Source: a virus
IMG/VR virus record: IMGVR_UViG_3300001593_000008
Span: 1-48,083 of that record
Direction: 5' to 3' (one strand)
DNA length: 48,083 bases
Both the position numbers and the translations under genes were made by a program. Shown piece by piece: positions 7,650-18,400 of the stretch; the first letter of the stretch is position 1; each line of letters begins with the position of its first letter. The notes beneath the pieces are model-generated. The model worked only from the letters and a program-made list of their open reading frames with translations. It searched no databases and had not been told where the DNA came from.

Positions 7650-7915
7650 TTTTTCTTTCTCCTTTTCTGCGCGTCAATGGCGTCTTTCTCCTCCATCCAG
7701 TATTTAAGCTGCATTCTTCTAAACTCGGATAGCTGATAATAATGAATCTGCTTGCGCTGGTTTTTTAATTTAACGTACTTATTCAGCGAATCACGGTCCC
7801 TCATGGCTAGTTTTTGATATTTCTTCAAGCTATCCGAAGGACTGACTGTCTTTACCTGCCCATGTACAAGGAAGGGGAGGATAAAAAAAAATAGTATGGT
7901 GGATGCGTATTTCAT
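7646..7915 (-). CDS. Small secreted basic protein, 89 aa
   Basis: Residues 1-19 are a signal peptide (MKYAS, then a Phe-rich core and HG|Q), again leaving Gln at +1. The mature part is about 70 aa of highly charged helix with many Lys, Arg, Gln and Tyr, ending in RRKKN. Its stop overlaps the TTG start of the tailspike gene, so it probably sets translation of that gene. It sits between the two largest fibre genes, consistent with a chaperone or small tail accessory. No family is recognised. Confidence 0.6.
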   Translation of the reverse strand: MKYASTILFFFILPFLVHGQVKTVSPSDSLKKYQKLAMRDRDSLNKYVKLKNQRKQIHYYQLSEFRRMQLKYWMEEKDAIDAQKRRKKN

Positions 7916-7921
7916 TTATTA

Positions 7922-10900
7922 CTAATTTGCCCCAACATGGTAAAACCAAGAATACTGCGTTGCAGCTGTTAAAGCAGTGACGTTGGATATAATACTGAAA
8001 TTAGTGGTCGTTCCAGTGGGATAAACTTGGGCTGCGGTAAGGGCAGCGGTTGTTATATTTGCTGGGGTGAGGGTTATGAAGGTATTATTCGGAAATGACG
8101 CAGAAAATGTTACTGTCACTATAGTAGCGGTTGACCCGGATGGGAGAGTTCCGGTTGTGATCACAATTAAACCATCCTGATCCGTTCCGGTAACGGAAAC
8201 AGTAGGACTGCTACCCGCACCACTCCCAGCGGCGATGGTAGGACTGCTTGAATTACCTACAAAATGAGCAAACGTGGCATTTGTGTTGCTCGCCCCGGCA
8301 AAAGTTCCACCACCGATCGTCAGCGTATTTGAACCAATTACGATTGTATTATTACCAGTCAAGGTTGATCCAGCCGTTAATACCTGCTGTAGGGTTGGGG
8401 TAGCCGGGTTATTCCAGTCATAAAGGGTCCCGCTTTGGCTCCGGTAATATACATGCTCTCCATACGCCCCCCACGTTCCGTAATCGGTTGCCGTTGGCTC
8501 TCCATCGGTGATGATCGTTCCGGCAGAAGTCTGAGACCCGGTGACCGTTCCAACAACGACGACGCTGGTAGTTGTACACGAGGAGACCGTCCATACACCA
8601 TTATATCCGGAAGGAGCGGCACCGGAGACTGAAATTTGCTGACCGGCTATAAAAGGTGCAAAGGACTGAGTAGCGAAAGTCAGGGTCATTTGTGTTCCAT
8701 TGCCGGAAAGAGCGGTCGTCGCTATCGACGGGAGTAAAAACCCAAAACCGGAGTGCCCGGCTATTCCCAGCCCATTGTTAATGATCCAGTTTCCCTGCGG
8801 AGCCGGGATACCCTGGCCACCTCGCGTCCGGTATAATCCATAGCCCCCCACAACTGACGTGCTATTTTGCGTCACCTGGCAGGCATAACCTATACAAGTC
8901 GAGCTATCAATTCCCGCGGGGGTTGCAAAGCCGTCCGCCCCCTGATACATCCCCTCTCCTCCCCATTGCGTATTAAAAGCGCCAGAAGTAAGCGCCCGGC
9001 CGCCATCAGCCCCTCCTACTGTATTTTCTGATCCGCCGGCCAAATTGGCGGCCGCAGAACGGCCTACAGCGACATTGAAATTACCGGTCACTGTGCCGCT
9101 GGTCGCTGAATTAGACCCTATAAAAGTATTGTAATCCCCGGTCGTCATAGACGCTCCCGAGGCGGCCCCGATTGCCGTATTCCCTGCGCAAGAACTGCAC
9201 GATGAAAGAGAGGCCAGAACGGCCAAATTTGTTGTGCCGGTGGAGCTGGCTGCAAAAGCCTTCGTGGGGCCAATACCCAAATTTCCAGCCCCGGCATTTC
9301 CGGTGCTTAGATAATCGGTATTGATTGTTCCCGTAGTGATATTCCCGAATTCGGCAGACAGGGACCCGATTATACATTGAATGGATGCTCCCGATAAATC
9401 ATCTCCATTTCCGTTGAATAATAATCTTCCATTGGCCACCCCGGCAGCCGCACCGAGGGTAAAAACGGAAGTAGTATTTGCACTGGCGTACTTCCAGCTA
9501 CCTAGATTTAGAGGAAGCGGGATCGTATGTCCGGCCCCTCCTGCGGCATAATAAGTTGTGATGCCGCTGCTCGTCAGGTCAAATGCATAACCACCTGCCG
9601 TGCTGTCAGCAATTTGCCATCCTCCATATGCCCCTTCATATAGATTATAGCCAAGGATGGTATTACCAAAAGAAGTACTGGAAATAAAATTACGGGCATA
9701 TATCGCGGATGCGCCGGGATATCCCTGAATGTAGTTTCCCGGATTTTCTCCGATCTGTAAAGGCCATAATGGCGTATTGATCCCAATGCCGACATTGCCA
9801 TTATTATAGGCAATATTTCCTCCATTGAATTGTTCCCATTCCGGCGTAAAGGGCGCATTTTGCTCAGAAGATGTGGTGATCAGTTTAGTGATCGATAAAG
9901 GAGAGCGATAGGCCGCTATCTGAGACCCGCCACTCCCATTTCCGTTAGCCGTGACCGCCACCAGCAGGAGCGTACTGCTATCCCCGAGACTGACTAGAGC
10001 CGGATCGGCTACCTGACCGATTATCCCATTAACTCCTTCCAGTGAAGTCAATCGGTGAGCGATCGAACCGGTCTGCACCATCGTCCACGGGCCGGTAAAA
10101 TTGGTTGCCGAATATTCATATAGATCACTCGGGAGAATAGCATTCGTCATCGAGGAAAGACCCCAGCAATAATATTTACCCCCGTAATAGGTGAACCATG
10201 GCGCAGCTAATCTGGGAAGGACCGGATTTCCTGTCACAGCCGTCCAGGTCACGCCATGCCCATCTGTGGAGGTCAGTCCATAATCAGAGAATCCATATTC
10301 TACCGATCCGACATCAAGCAGCATATACCAGGTTCCGGTCACCTGATTGATATAGACCCAACTGTTATAAATATTCGTCGCTCCGAGACTGCTGGCCGTG
10401 ATCACGGCAGAGTTTTGAAGGGTCCAACTTCCGGGAGCTCCATGCGGGGATTCATATACGTCTACCTGCGTTTCTGCCGTATTGACCCCGAAGTACATAT
10501 AATACCCTCCGTTTTTTACCATACAACCCCGGTAGTGCCCAGGAATAACGTCGTAAACGATTGACCATGTTCCGGGAGCACCGTCAATGGATTCGGCGTA
10601 ATTCTGCTGGCCCACGCCAAGCGTGTCGTCCGTATATAGCATCCTGACAACCGGAAGGCTTGTCGAGATGACTTGCGCTGTATCATAAGCCGGGGATGGC
10701 TCGCCTAAGTTGTTTAATGAATTTCCCGCGATGACAATCCCTGCATTCTTATCCAACCCCCGGAAAAAGACGGAATCCGCTTTTTTAACGCTATCTGAAC
10801 CGGTAACAGCGATCTGGCCAACACCGATCACTGAACCCCCGCCCCCTATCGATTGTGTTCCTATATTCCCGGAGGCATCAAATACAAGCATGCCCACCGG

Positions 10901-13045
10901 AGAGCCCAAAGTGAATGAATTGGTGGCTACATAATTACCCCACTGCCACTGACCGGTATAGTTAAATTGCGCTTTTTGAACCCCGTTAAACGCCCAGTTG
11001 ATAAGCCCAGTTGAAGATGCTTCTTGTGACAAATTTCCATCAGAAATAATATTACGGGTATATATTTTATTAGGCAAATTAGTAAGCGATCCTATTTGAT
11101 AGGTAGCCGTTGTTCCGGTGTATACTATATTGCTCCCTACATTGATGCCTCCATTAAAGGACCATGCACCAGTTAGCGTTGGAGAATAGCCCAAATTTAA
11201 ATCAAGAGTTGTGTTCGTGGATGTACCTCCCACCGTTAGTGAACCATTCGGGCTTGTGATAGCATCCCCTCCACCTCCTCCACCAATCGCCGATACGGCA
11301 ACCAGTTTCATTTGATGATTCCAATTAAGAATAGGAACACTGTCTGACGAATTGGTGGCAACGGTATCAGGCAGACCATAAACATAAAAAGGTTGCCCGT
11401 TTGTATACAGCGTATCCGGCTGGAAGAACGCTCCCAATGATCCCCCAAACTGAACCGAATCTCCATGTGTTCCTATCGGAGATGTCCCTTCCACCGCATA
11501 CAGGTTATAGGTTATGGGACCTTGTATGATGTTTCCGGAAGCGTCAACTTCTAAGACTGAGGTAGCCGTACCCGTAAATGAAGTAGGCGTAGTATACTTC
11601 GTAAGATTCAATTGGCCGGTACTGAGTAATTGCGCGTTAGTGACGCCATTGATATCAAAAGTTATGGAACTTGAGGCCCCTGCGCCCAATAGTAAATTAG
11701 ACGTTGACAGTAAATTTCTGGAATATATATTGGCTGCTCCATCTAAGGTAGACCCTATATTATACGTGTTATCCGCTGAGAACCCAACTGATGATCCTAA
11801 GAATACCCCCCCATTAAATGTGTTTGACCCTGTAAAGGTTTGCGTAGCTCCCAAAAGAGCTATTGACCCGCTGGCCCATTGGTTTAATATCGTCAAGTTG
11901 GGGGCAAAATAGGCAGGTGCCCCCGGAGAGGATGTATTGTTTCCCCAAACGTTGTAGGCAGGTGCGTTAATAAGAGTGTAAGTAAGCTGTGGGGTGGTAG
12001 TTGCATTCGTTACGCCCTGAGTTGCAAACCCGGTGATATTGACCGCCGAAAAATTGGTAACCGTCCCGACCCCGCTGGTGGTAACAGTAAACGTTAACGA
12101 TCCTGTATTGCTCGTTGAATCAATCGTACATCCAGATGCGCAAACTAGTGAGCGGATGGCTGGAATTTGGGGAGAATAAATTCTAAAACCACTTCCTCCA
12201 TTTGGAGGCAAAGAAGCTGTCCCGCCAGTAGACGGTGCCCAATACGCATACCCAGCCGTACTATCTAACGTTAATACGCAGTTGTTACAGAAGCTAACAA
12301 AGTTTAATGGTATGTTTCCGATTGTATCCGCATTGCAGTTTAAGCAACTCCCACCGCCTCCGGTATAGTTTGGAATGTTTAAAACGCCTGTAGTTGGATT
12401 ATATGTGGCTAATCCGCTTGTTCCTACAGTGGTAAGGCTTACGGCTGGCGGCGTATTGGTTAAGTTGGCATAGTTTAGATAATAAGATGGTAGTTGACCG
12501 TTGAATTTGGCGACGGTAATATTATTCCAGTTTCCTGAAAGATCGCCACCAGCTGCTACATTTTGCGTAGCCATAGTTCCTAAACCTAAGTTACTTCTAG
12601 CTAACGATGCGTTGGATAGGTCAGATAAATTATTTGCAGCAAGTAGGCATCCTGAACAACCACCAACCCCAAACAGATTCATTTTTATCAGACCGGCATT
12701 GCTAAAACTATCCTTCCACTCGTAAAAAGTATTGCTTCCCCCTATATAGGTGCCGTTGCTTTGGAGAGTGCCACCGCTATCTACAACTATGATAAAATTT
12801 CCTTGACGATATTGAGAGCCGACCGGGAAATAGGAATACACTTCGCTTACTCCATTGAATGGACGAAATAATCGGTTAATGCTATCCAACTTCATCGACC
12901 TGCCTCCATCAGGAGACGCCGTTGCTACCGCGAATGGCTTATTTGACGGAGTAAAATACCCGCTATTGGACGGATTGTATACGTTTTGCCCGGTAGCAAA
13001 AAAACCGATTACTGTAAAGAGTGCCAATAGAAGGCGTTGTTTCAT
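7922..13045 (-). CDS. Large tail fibre with glycosidase-like propeller and YadA-like repeats, 1707 aa
   Basis: I chose ATG 13045, 11 bp after the upstream stop, because it places a clean signal peptide at residues 1-20 (MKQRLLLAL to ATG|Q). The ORF could extend to 13123, but that part overlaps the upstream gene. Residues about 150-180 carry the phage-fibre motif NLSDLSNASLARSNLGLGT. Two related fibre modules lie at 11780-11525 and 11110-10860, each ending VDASGNI or FDASGNI. Residues about 800-1062 resemble a five-bladed GH43/GH32-type propeller (repeated GAPGSW strands, VADPAL). Residues about 1285-1350 are YadA-head-like (NTAIGAASG, NTFIGSNSA, NVAVGRSAA). It is probably a receptor-binding adhesin. 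Confidence 0.75.
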   Translation of the reverse strand: MKQRLLLALFTVIGFFATGQNVYNPSNSGYFTPSNKPFAVATASPDGGRSMKLDSINRLFRPFNGVSEVYSYFPVGSQYRQGNFIIVVDSGGTLQSNGTYIGGSNTFYEWKDSFSNAGLIKMNLFGVGGCSGCLLAANNLSDLSNASLARSNLGLGTMATQNVAAGGDLSGNWNNITVAKFNGQLPSYYLNYANLTNTPPAVSLTTVGTSGLATYNPTTGVLNIPNYTGGGGSCLNCNADTIGNIPLNFVSFCNNCVLTLDSTAGYAYWAPSTGGTASLPPNGGSGFRIYSPQIPAIRSLVCASGCTIDSTSNTGSLTFTVTTSGVGTVTNFSAVNITGFATQGVTNATTTPQLTYTLINAPAYNVWGNNTSSPGAPAYFAPNLTILNQWASGSIALLGATQTFTGSNTFNGGVFLGSSVGFSADNTYNIGSTLDGAANIYSRNLLSTSNLLLGAGASSSITFDINGVTNAQLLSTGQLNLTKYTTPTSFTGTATSVLEVDASGNIIQGPITYNLYAVEGTSPIGTHGDSVQFGGSLGAFFQPDTLYTNGQPFYVYGLPDTVATNSSDSVPILNWNHQMKLVAVSAIGGGGGGDAITSPNGSLTVGGTSTNTTLDLNLGYSPTLTGAWSFNGGINVGSNIVYTGTTATYQIGSLTNLPNKIYTRNIISDGNLSQEASSTGLINWAFNGVQKAQFNYTGQWQWGNYVATNSFTLGSPVGMLVFDASGNIGTQSIGGGGSVIGVGQIAVTGSDSVKKADSVFFRGLDKNAGIVIAGNSLNNLGEPSPAYDTAQVISTSLPVVRMLYTDDTLGVGQQNYAESIDGAPGTWSIVYDVIPGHYRGCMVKNGGYYMYFGVNTAETQVDVYESPHGAPGSWTLQNSAVITASSLGATNIYNSWVYINQVTGTWYMLLDVGSVEYGFSDYGLTSTDGHGVTWTAVTGNPVLPRLAAPWFTYYGGKYYCWGLSSMTNAILPSDLYEYSATNFTGPWTMVQTGSIAHRLTSLEGVNGIIGQVADPALVSLGDSSTLLLVAVTANGNGSGGSQIAAYRSPLSITKLITTSSEQNAPFTPEWEQFNGGNIAYNNGNVGIGINTPLWPLQIGENPGNYIQGYPGASAIYARNFISSTSFGNTILGYNLYEGAYGGWQIADSTAGGYAFDLTSSGITTYYAAGGAGHTIPLPLNLGSWKYASANTTSVFTLGAAAGVANGRLLFNGNGDDLSGASIQCIIGSLSAEFGNITTGTINTDYLSTGNAGAGNLGIGPTKAFAASSTGTTNLAVLASLSSCSSCAGNTAIGAASGASMTTGDYNTFIGSNSATSGTVTGNFNVAVGRSAAANLAGGSENTVGGADGGRALTSGAFNTQWGGEGMYQGADGFATPAGIDSSTCIGYACQVTQNSTSVVGGYGLYRTRGGQGIPAPQGNWIINNGLGIAGHSGFGFLLPSIATTALSGNGTQMTLTFATQSFAPFIAGQQISVSGAAPSGYNGVWTVSSCTTTSVVVVGTVTGSQTSAGTIITDGEPTATDYGTWGAYGEHVYYRSQSGTLYDWNNPATPTLQQVLTAGSTLTGNNTIVIGSNTLTIGGGTFAGASNTNATFAHFVGNSSSPTIAAGSGAGSSPTVSVTGTDQDGLIVITTGTLPSGSTATIVTVTFSASFPNNTFITLTPANITTAALTAAQVYPTGTTTNFSIISNVTALTAATQYSWFYHVGAN

Positions 13046-13056
13046 AATGATATTTT

Positions 13057-13920
13057 TTAGGTAAGCGTCAAAACTTGTGTCGGATCGAGGCTTACTAAAG
13101 AAGCTGTGTAATAATAATCCCACCCACCAAAGGATACCATTGGTTCGAAAACAAGGTCAGGTATAGCCCCGTTATTCAATGCCGTATTATACCATGTCGT
13201 TTTTGTGGATTCCGTGCTTGGCACTTTGATGACCAAGAACTGATTGTTTGCTGCCTGAGTTGTTAAGGTAATCGACAACGGTTGATTGTGCGTAATAGGG
13301 AAATTTATCTGATAAGAGAACGGATCGCTATTCGCCAATAACGTCGGACCCGGATTCATTGGTGTATAATATAAGTATCCAGTGATTCCTGCCGTCACGG
13401 TCAAAACGGCCTGATTTGATTGAACGGTTCCTGCAAGATTTGTAGCCATAACAGAGTATAAATTTCCTGATTGAGATAATTGAGCATTAGAAACAGTATA
13501 GGTAAGACCAACGGCTCCTGGTATGATAACCCCGTTCAAATACCACTGCGCTACATAAGGCGTGGCCGACGTAACCGAAACAGTAAACGTTGCAGAACTA
13601 CCAACTGTGGTACTCTCATTAGCAGGGCTGCTTATGACAGGTTTAGAGCCGGTCAGGTTGCCTACTATTGTTATAGCTTGTGCTAAGTATTTTCCGCAAA
13701 GAGATAGAACGTATTCGGCTGTCCCGCGAAGTGTTGAATTACTTGGATTAAGGCTATTCATATTCTGCAAAAGCGTTCCTTCCATATATAAAAGGCTTGG
13801 TAAGATGCCTATGTACGATCCGCTTTGTAGTTGCATTAATGAGGACTTGTCATTGCTGGCCAAATACTGCGAAATGGAGGCAAAAGATTCTATCTGCGAT
13901 ATTGAAAACTGCGAAGGCAT
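13057..13920 (-). CDS. Ig-like domain tail protein, 287 aa
   Basis: The N-terminal ~90 residues are helical. Residues about 95-175 form a typical immunoglobulin-like domain, with VGSSATFTVSV, then WYLNGVIIPGA, TYTVSNAQLSQSG, LYSVMATNLAG and VLTV. This is the I-set-like fold often inserted in phage virion proteins for adhesion to cell surfaces. The C-terminal ~110 residues are beta-rich. There is no signal peptide, unlike the fibre genes that follow. Its ATG overlaps the upstream TGA by one base (TGATG). It probably connects the tail to the fibres or binds carbohydrate. Confidence 0.7.
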   Translation of the reverse strand: MPSQFSISQIESFASISQYLASNDKSSLMQLQSGSYIGILPSLLYMEGTLLQNMNSLNPSNSTLRGTAEYVLSLCGKYLAQAITIVGNLTGSKPVISSPANESTTVGSSATFTVSVTSATPYVAQWYLNGVIIPGAVGLTYTVSNAQLSQSGNLYSVMATNLAGTVQSNQAVLTVTAGITGYLYYTPMNPGPTLLANSDPFSYQINFPITHNQPLSITLTTQAANNQFLVIKVPSTESTKTTWYNTALNNGAIPDLVFEPMVSFGGWDYYYTASLVSLDPTQVLTLT

Positions 13921-14420
13921 CAGAAAATAATGTTTTGGTTCGCAATGACGGAATTATATCTATTAATACAGGATTGGGCCGAACCGACCGATTGTCCAAC
14001 GTTTATAGCATTCAAGGCGCTTTGAATCTCCAAGAAAATGCCCAACTTATTGCTGATCCAATTCGTATCGTTGATTATGTTCGGGTTGGATATTTGAGTT
14101 TGAGTAAGCGATTGCAGGAATAAAAGCCCAAACTGCACGAAAGCGAAGATGAGATTATACGTATAGATGGCCGCTCCTGAACTATTGTTCCAATTTAATA
14201 CAATAGTGACGGCTATATCTGTGGTGAGCGGTGAAATCGTTGTTGAACCCCCGGCAGAAAGAGGGAAGTCAATGGCTGGCACCAACAATACATTAGCCGC
14301 CGTGTAAATAAGAATCTGCCTATCCGTGATAGCTCCGTCTGACCCAGTGCTTGTGTCCTGCACCACGAAAGATGATCCGTTCCCTAAAGGCGTCACCGTA
14401 AACGAAGGAACTAAAGCCAT
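13920..14420 (-). CDS. Tail/baseplate-like hypothetical protein, 166 aa
   Basis: The first half is beta-rich (SFTVTPLGNGSSFVVQDTST, and ITDRQILIY), resembling an Ig/fibronectin-like fold. The second half is helical with many Asn, Gln and Ile residues. No catalytic motif is visible. It starts a sub-operon after a 40-bp gap following the transglycosylase gene and is joined by TGATG to the Ig-domain protein. The position suggests a tail-fibre adaptor. No named family is recognised. Confidence 0.6.
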   Translation of the reverse strand: MALVPSFTVTPLGNGSSFVVQDTSTGSDGAITDRQILIYTAANVLLVPAIDFPLSAGGSTTISPLTTDIAVTIVLNWNNSSGAAIYTYNLIFAFVQFGLLFLQSLTQTQISNPNIINDTNWISNKLGIFLEIQSALNAINVGQSVGSAQSCINRYNSVIANQNIIF

Positions 14421-14460
14421 TTGTTAACGTTTAGCGAAATTATTGAAATTTTGTTATATT

Positions 14461-15462
14461 TCATTCAATTAGTGCCTGTTCTTTCAAGTTTGAGGCCATT
14501 TTTAGCCTCCGTGCGATGTGGGCGTACATCCCCTCATTTCCTGTTGCCGTCGGGCCATACGATGATGCACTCAATCCTTTGCCGGATGTTGGGCGCTTAT
14601 CCAGAAACTTATCATTTTCTAAATACCCATTGTTGTAATAGTCGTTAAGCATTTGGTGGCCGCTTCCTTCCCCTCCGTTATAGTCGGCCATTGCAAAAAA
14701 GTCTCTGGCTTTAGGCGATAAGGTTATTTTCCGTTGCTTGGCGTACGAATCTATGTCGTCGTAATGGTACTTCAATAGGGCGGCTTTGGCCTCCATTGCG
14801 CTTTGTACATCCTTGAAATTATTGGCATCGTGCTGTGGGTCTGGATCGGCTGCTGATGCTTTTGTCCCCCTGAAATTCTTGGCAAAATCGGATGGCAAGT
14901 AACCTTTTTTTACTAGGTCTGGAAAGCGTTCGGCGAATGTCTGGAATCCGAAGCTCTGGCCGCCGTTGATCGGAAAATCTTTATCGCCGTAATAATCTTG
15001 ATAACCCGGCTGTCCGGGGCTTCTGCCTTGGGTATCTTTACCGTTAGCATTTTTAAACAACCCACTAGCTCCTTCCTCCATAGCGGATGAATATAATAAA
15101 GCCGGGTCTATCCCATATTTTTTACCCATAGCCGTAGAGATATTTTTGATCGTGTCCGTTCCGGTACGTGGTATTTCGTTCGTTTTTAAAACCGTATCAC
15201 CTCTCCCTTCCAGTGGACCGTATTGTTGTTGCCAAGTTTGCAGGTATTTATTTCTGGATGCTTGATCGGCGTAATTTGGTTGTGGTATTAATCTTGGATT
15301 TGGAGTTGCAAGGGCGGATTTATTAATAGGTAAAGGGCCAACTGATGTAGGTGCCGGGGCGGTTATGGGGGCGACCGCAGTCGTCGGAAGGTTGGCTATA
15401 GGTGGGGTTACTATTCCACCGCCTCCGGGATCGCTAGGATCAATATCGTAGAAAAATCTCAT
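14461..15462 (-). CDS. Virion-associated lytic transglycosylase-like protein, 333 aa
   Basis: A Pro/Thr/Ala-rich disordered N-terminus (about 1-65) precedes a lysozyme-fold domain. Key features are KKYGIDPALLYSSAMEEG (candidate catalytic Glu at 129/130), a GQSFGFQTF segment like the conserved Gly-x-Phe-Gly motif, and FFAMADYNGGEGSG near 255. Such enzymes cut peptidoglycan locally during DNA entry. The gene overlaps the stop of the 2522 aa ejection protein by ATGA, which places it in the ejection module rather than the lysis cassette. The fold assignment is by motif reading only. Confidence 0.65.
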   Translation of the reverse strand: MRFFYDIDPSDPGGGGIVTPPIANLPTTAVAPITAPAPTSVGPLPINKSALATPNPRLIPQPNYADQASRNKYLQTWQQQYGPLEGRGDTVLKTNEIPRTGTDTIKNISTAMGKKYGIDPALLYSSAMEEGASGLFKNANGKDTQGRSPGQPGYQDYYGDKDFPINGGQSFGFQTFAERFPDLVKKGYLPSDFAKNFRGTKASAADPDPQHDANNFKDVQSAMEAKAALLKYHYDDIDSYAKQRKITLSPKARDFFAMADYNGGEGSGHQMLNDYYNNGYLENDKFLDKRPTSGKGLSASSYGPTATGNEGMYAHIARRLKMASNLKEQALIE

Positions 15463-18400
15463 CTGTGTTGCCTTTGGTGGTGGCCGGTTGGTTTCGGCGC
15501 TGGCGGTTCATTTGTTTCATAAGATTTGAAGCCGGTTCCTCCACTGATCGCTCCGTGCATAATGGATGTCAAAATCTCGTCTAATCTTTCTTTTTTGACC
15601 CCCTGCTGGTTGGCCTGATCATAAAATGTTTTAAACCCTTCCGCTACTGGGAGAGGCGCTTTACTTTCTATATATTCTGGCCATGTCATTTTGTGGCTAT
15701 ACGAATATAATGGCTTCTCGTCTGACCACGGGACTGTATTTCCGCTGTAATCGTGCCTAACTGAAGCCTCTAATACATCAGAGTAAAAAGGCGATAGCTT
15801 GCCTGATCCATATTTATAGGCGGCTTCCGCAAAAGAAGTTGGTTCATTCGGAGTTGGTGGTTTTTTCCCAGGTATGATCTCTTTTGCAGCATTCGAGCGA
15901 CCCGTAATAGCTATATGGAGTATTGTTTCGATAAAATGCATAGTAGACAACATTCCAGATGTAAAATCAAATGTAGTACCGCCTATTTTCATTTTAAGCC
16001 AATCTGGCTTAGTCGGATCGAACAAGTTTACTTTATCTTTTTGATCATTAGCAAAATAATTTTGAATGGCCGCATTTAATACCAATAGACCAGTGTACGA
16101 AGCTAATTCTGTTCCTACTCTTTTTGCCCATACTTTGGCGAATACACGATCTTCAACGGATACTGATTGCGGATTGGCCATAGCTTGGATGGCTGTTTTT
16201 GTGGCTTGTATTGGATTTCTTGTTAATTTACCCCACCTAGATACTTCCATACCTCCGGCAAATGTCACTTCATTTATCCAGTCTGGTATATTAAGATTAG
16301 AAGCTCCGGTAGCGTTATTTACCAATTTCGCTATAGCGATAGCCGAACCATCATCAGACTTTTCGTCTGCCGACAGAGAATTATAGTGAGAATCGAATAG
16401 TGCCTGTCTTAATATTTTAATGGCAGTAAATCCACGTTTCCCACTTTCTGAAAGTTTCCCAAAAATTGGAGCTATTATTTCAGCATCATTGTTAATTACA
16501 TCTGGATTGTTTTTTAACCCGGATCGTTGAGCTAAATTATAATTATCTGAACCCTTTAATTCTGATACAGATTTTTGGTAATATACATCACTCCCATAAG
16601 CCAATTTCCATGCTTTAAAAAAGGCAGATACTGTGTATTTTGCTCTTGGCAAATCCATTAATGTCATACCGGCATGTGTACCAACGAATATTCCACCATG
16701 ACCAAATACAGATTCTTCTCTAAACGCATTGACGAACTTTTTAAACGCCCTAATTGCAGGACTTTTTCCTTGCTCGTTCACGTATCGTTGGGTTGCTTGT
16801 TTGTTTTTCTCCAAATCATATTGATGTTTCCACATGGCGTCGGATATTGACTTTGTCTTTGGTGACACTATGACGTTGCTTGCCTGCTCAAAAGACAGGC
16901 CGGTATCGTTAGACACATGCGAAATTGCGTCTCTAAAATTAACCCCATTATTTAGATATTTATTTTTCATATAGTCGTATATCTCAGATGCCTCTTCTGG
17001 AGTGAATTTATTGCCTTTCTTATCAACAAATTTTGATGCCAACTCTTCCCTATCCCTATAATCTTTTTCTATTTTTTCATGTTCTGTTAGTGGTTTTTCT
17101 GCTTTTGAGGCAACCAATCCAGCCTTATCTTTAGCATCTTTTATTTGCTCTTTTAATTCTTTTTCTCGTTCAGATAATTCTCTCTTTTCTGGTGAATTTT
17201 TTGAATTACCTGTTTGAATATCCTCTAATTGTTTTTCAAGTCTGCGAATATTTTTTTCTTCCGGCGTTTCCTTAATAAACAAACCGGCTTTTTCTCCTAT
17301 CGAATGAAGTGCATCTACTAATTTATCTTTGCCAATATCTTCTTTCAGTTTGTCAACTGCATTTCTAATAAACTCAGATGCGTCCTCTCCAGCTTTAACT
17401 GCTTTTGCCGCTCCTTCCAATATAGATGCTGCTATATCTTTTAGTTTGGGTAAATCCACACCCATTTTTTGAACATCTCCCAATGGACCTTTTAAAAAAT
17501 CATCGAATTCAGAAGATGTTCGAAGTCTTTTAGCTATATTATTTAATTGTGAGGATAATTTAGCTTTCGGAACTTTAGCTGTTTTTAGACCAAATATTTC
17601 GTCGGTAGCTTTTTTTAAATCAGATTCGGCCCTGTCTAATTTAGATTGAAGACTTTTATTCGCAGTGGTTAATTCTATTACTTTAGATTTCTGGTCTTTA
17701 GTAAGTGGTTGGCCGGTTGATTTTTCAATCGCCGTTTTAACACTCGTAAAACTACCTGTATCTAATTCTATTTCTCCTTTCTGAGCAGAAAATGCCCTTG
17801 AAGACTGAGTTTTTAATGGTTGAATAGATTTCAAATAATCGTCTTGCGCTTTTACAGCGTCTTTATATTCTTGCGAATCAATTCCGTGATCATTTTCTGC
17901 CTTTTCTATTACCTGATGTAATGTATAGTTGTGGGCCTGCGCAATAGCTAACTTTTGATCCAAATCCAAATCCCTATCTGTCAAGGCAGAAATGGGATCA
18001 ATACCTTGTGCAATAGCCTCCTTACCAAAAGCAAATGATTCTTCCGGTGACCATCCTTTTCCTTTCTCATATTTCCTTAACCCCAATTTCTCTTGTACAC
18101 GCTGCGCTATACCCGTTGTTTTTTTACCCGCATCTTTACCTTTTTCTTCTGCGCTGGGCTGTCCGGGTTGTCTACCTTCTTCGGTAGATTGCTCTGATCC
18201 GTTTTGTCCGCCCACTCCTTCGCGAACGGCTGATTCGTCGCGAATGCCCATTTTTGTTGCTGACGACTGAGAAATGGCATTTTGTTTAGATTTTATTGAT
18301 TTTGAATTTAATACTACCACCTCGTCTTTTCTTGGCTCGTAAATATCAAAGCCTCTTTTTCTGGCATAATCATTAAGGCCTTTTCTATCATACCTAACAG

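Noticed and set aside
4035-13045. Possible diversity-generating retroelement target in the fibre genes
   Set aside because: No reverse transcriptase, no template/variable repeat pair with A-biased changes and no C-type-lectin-like C-terminus were seen.
13046-13123. Longer start for the 1707 aa fibre (26 extra residues)
   Set aside because: The extension lies in the upstream gene and would bury the signal peptide; ATG 13045 gives a clean N-terminus after an 11-bp gap.
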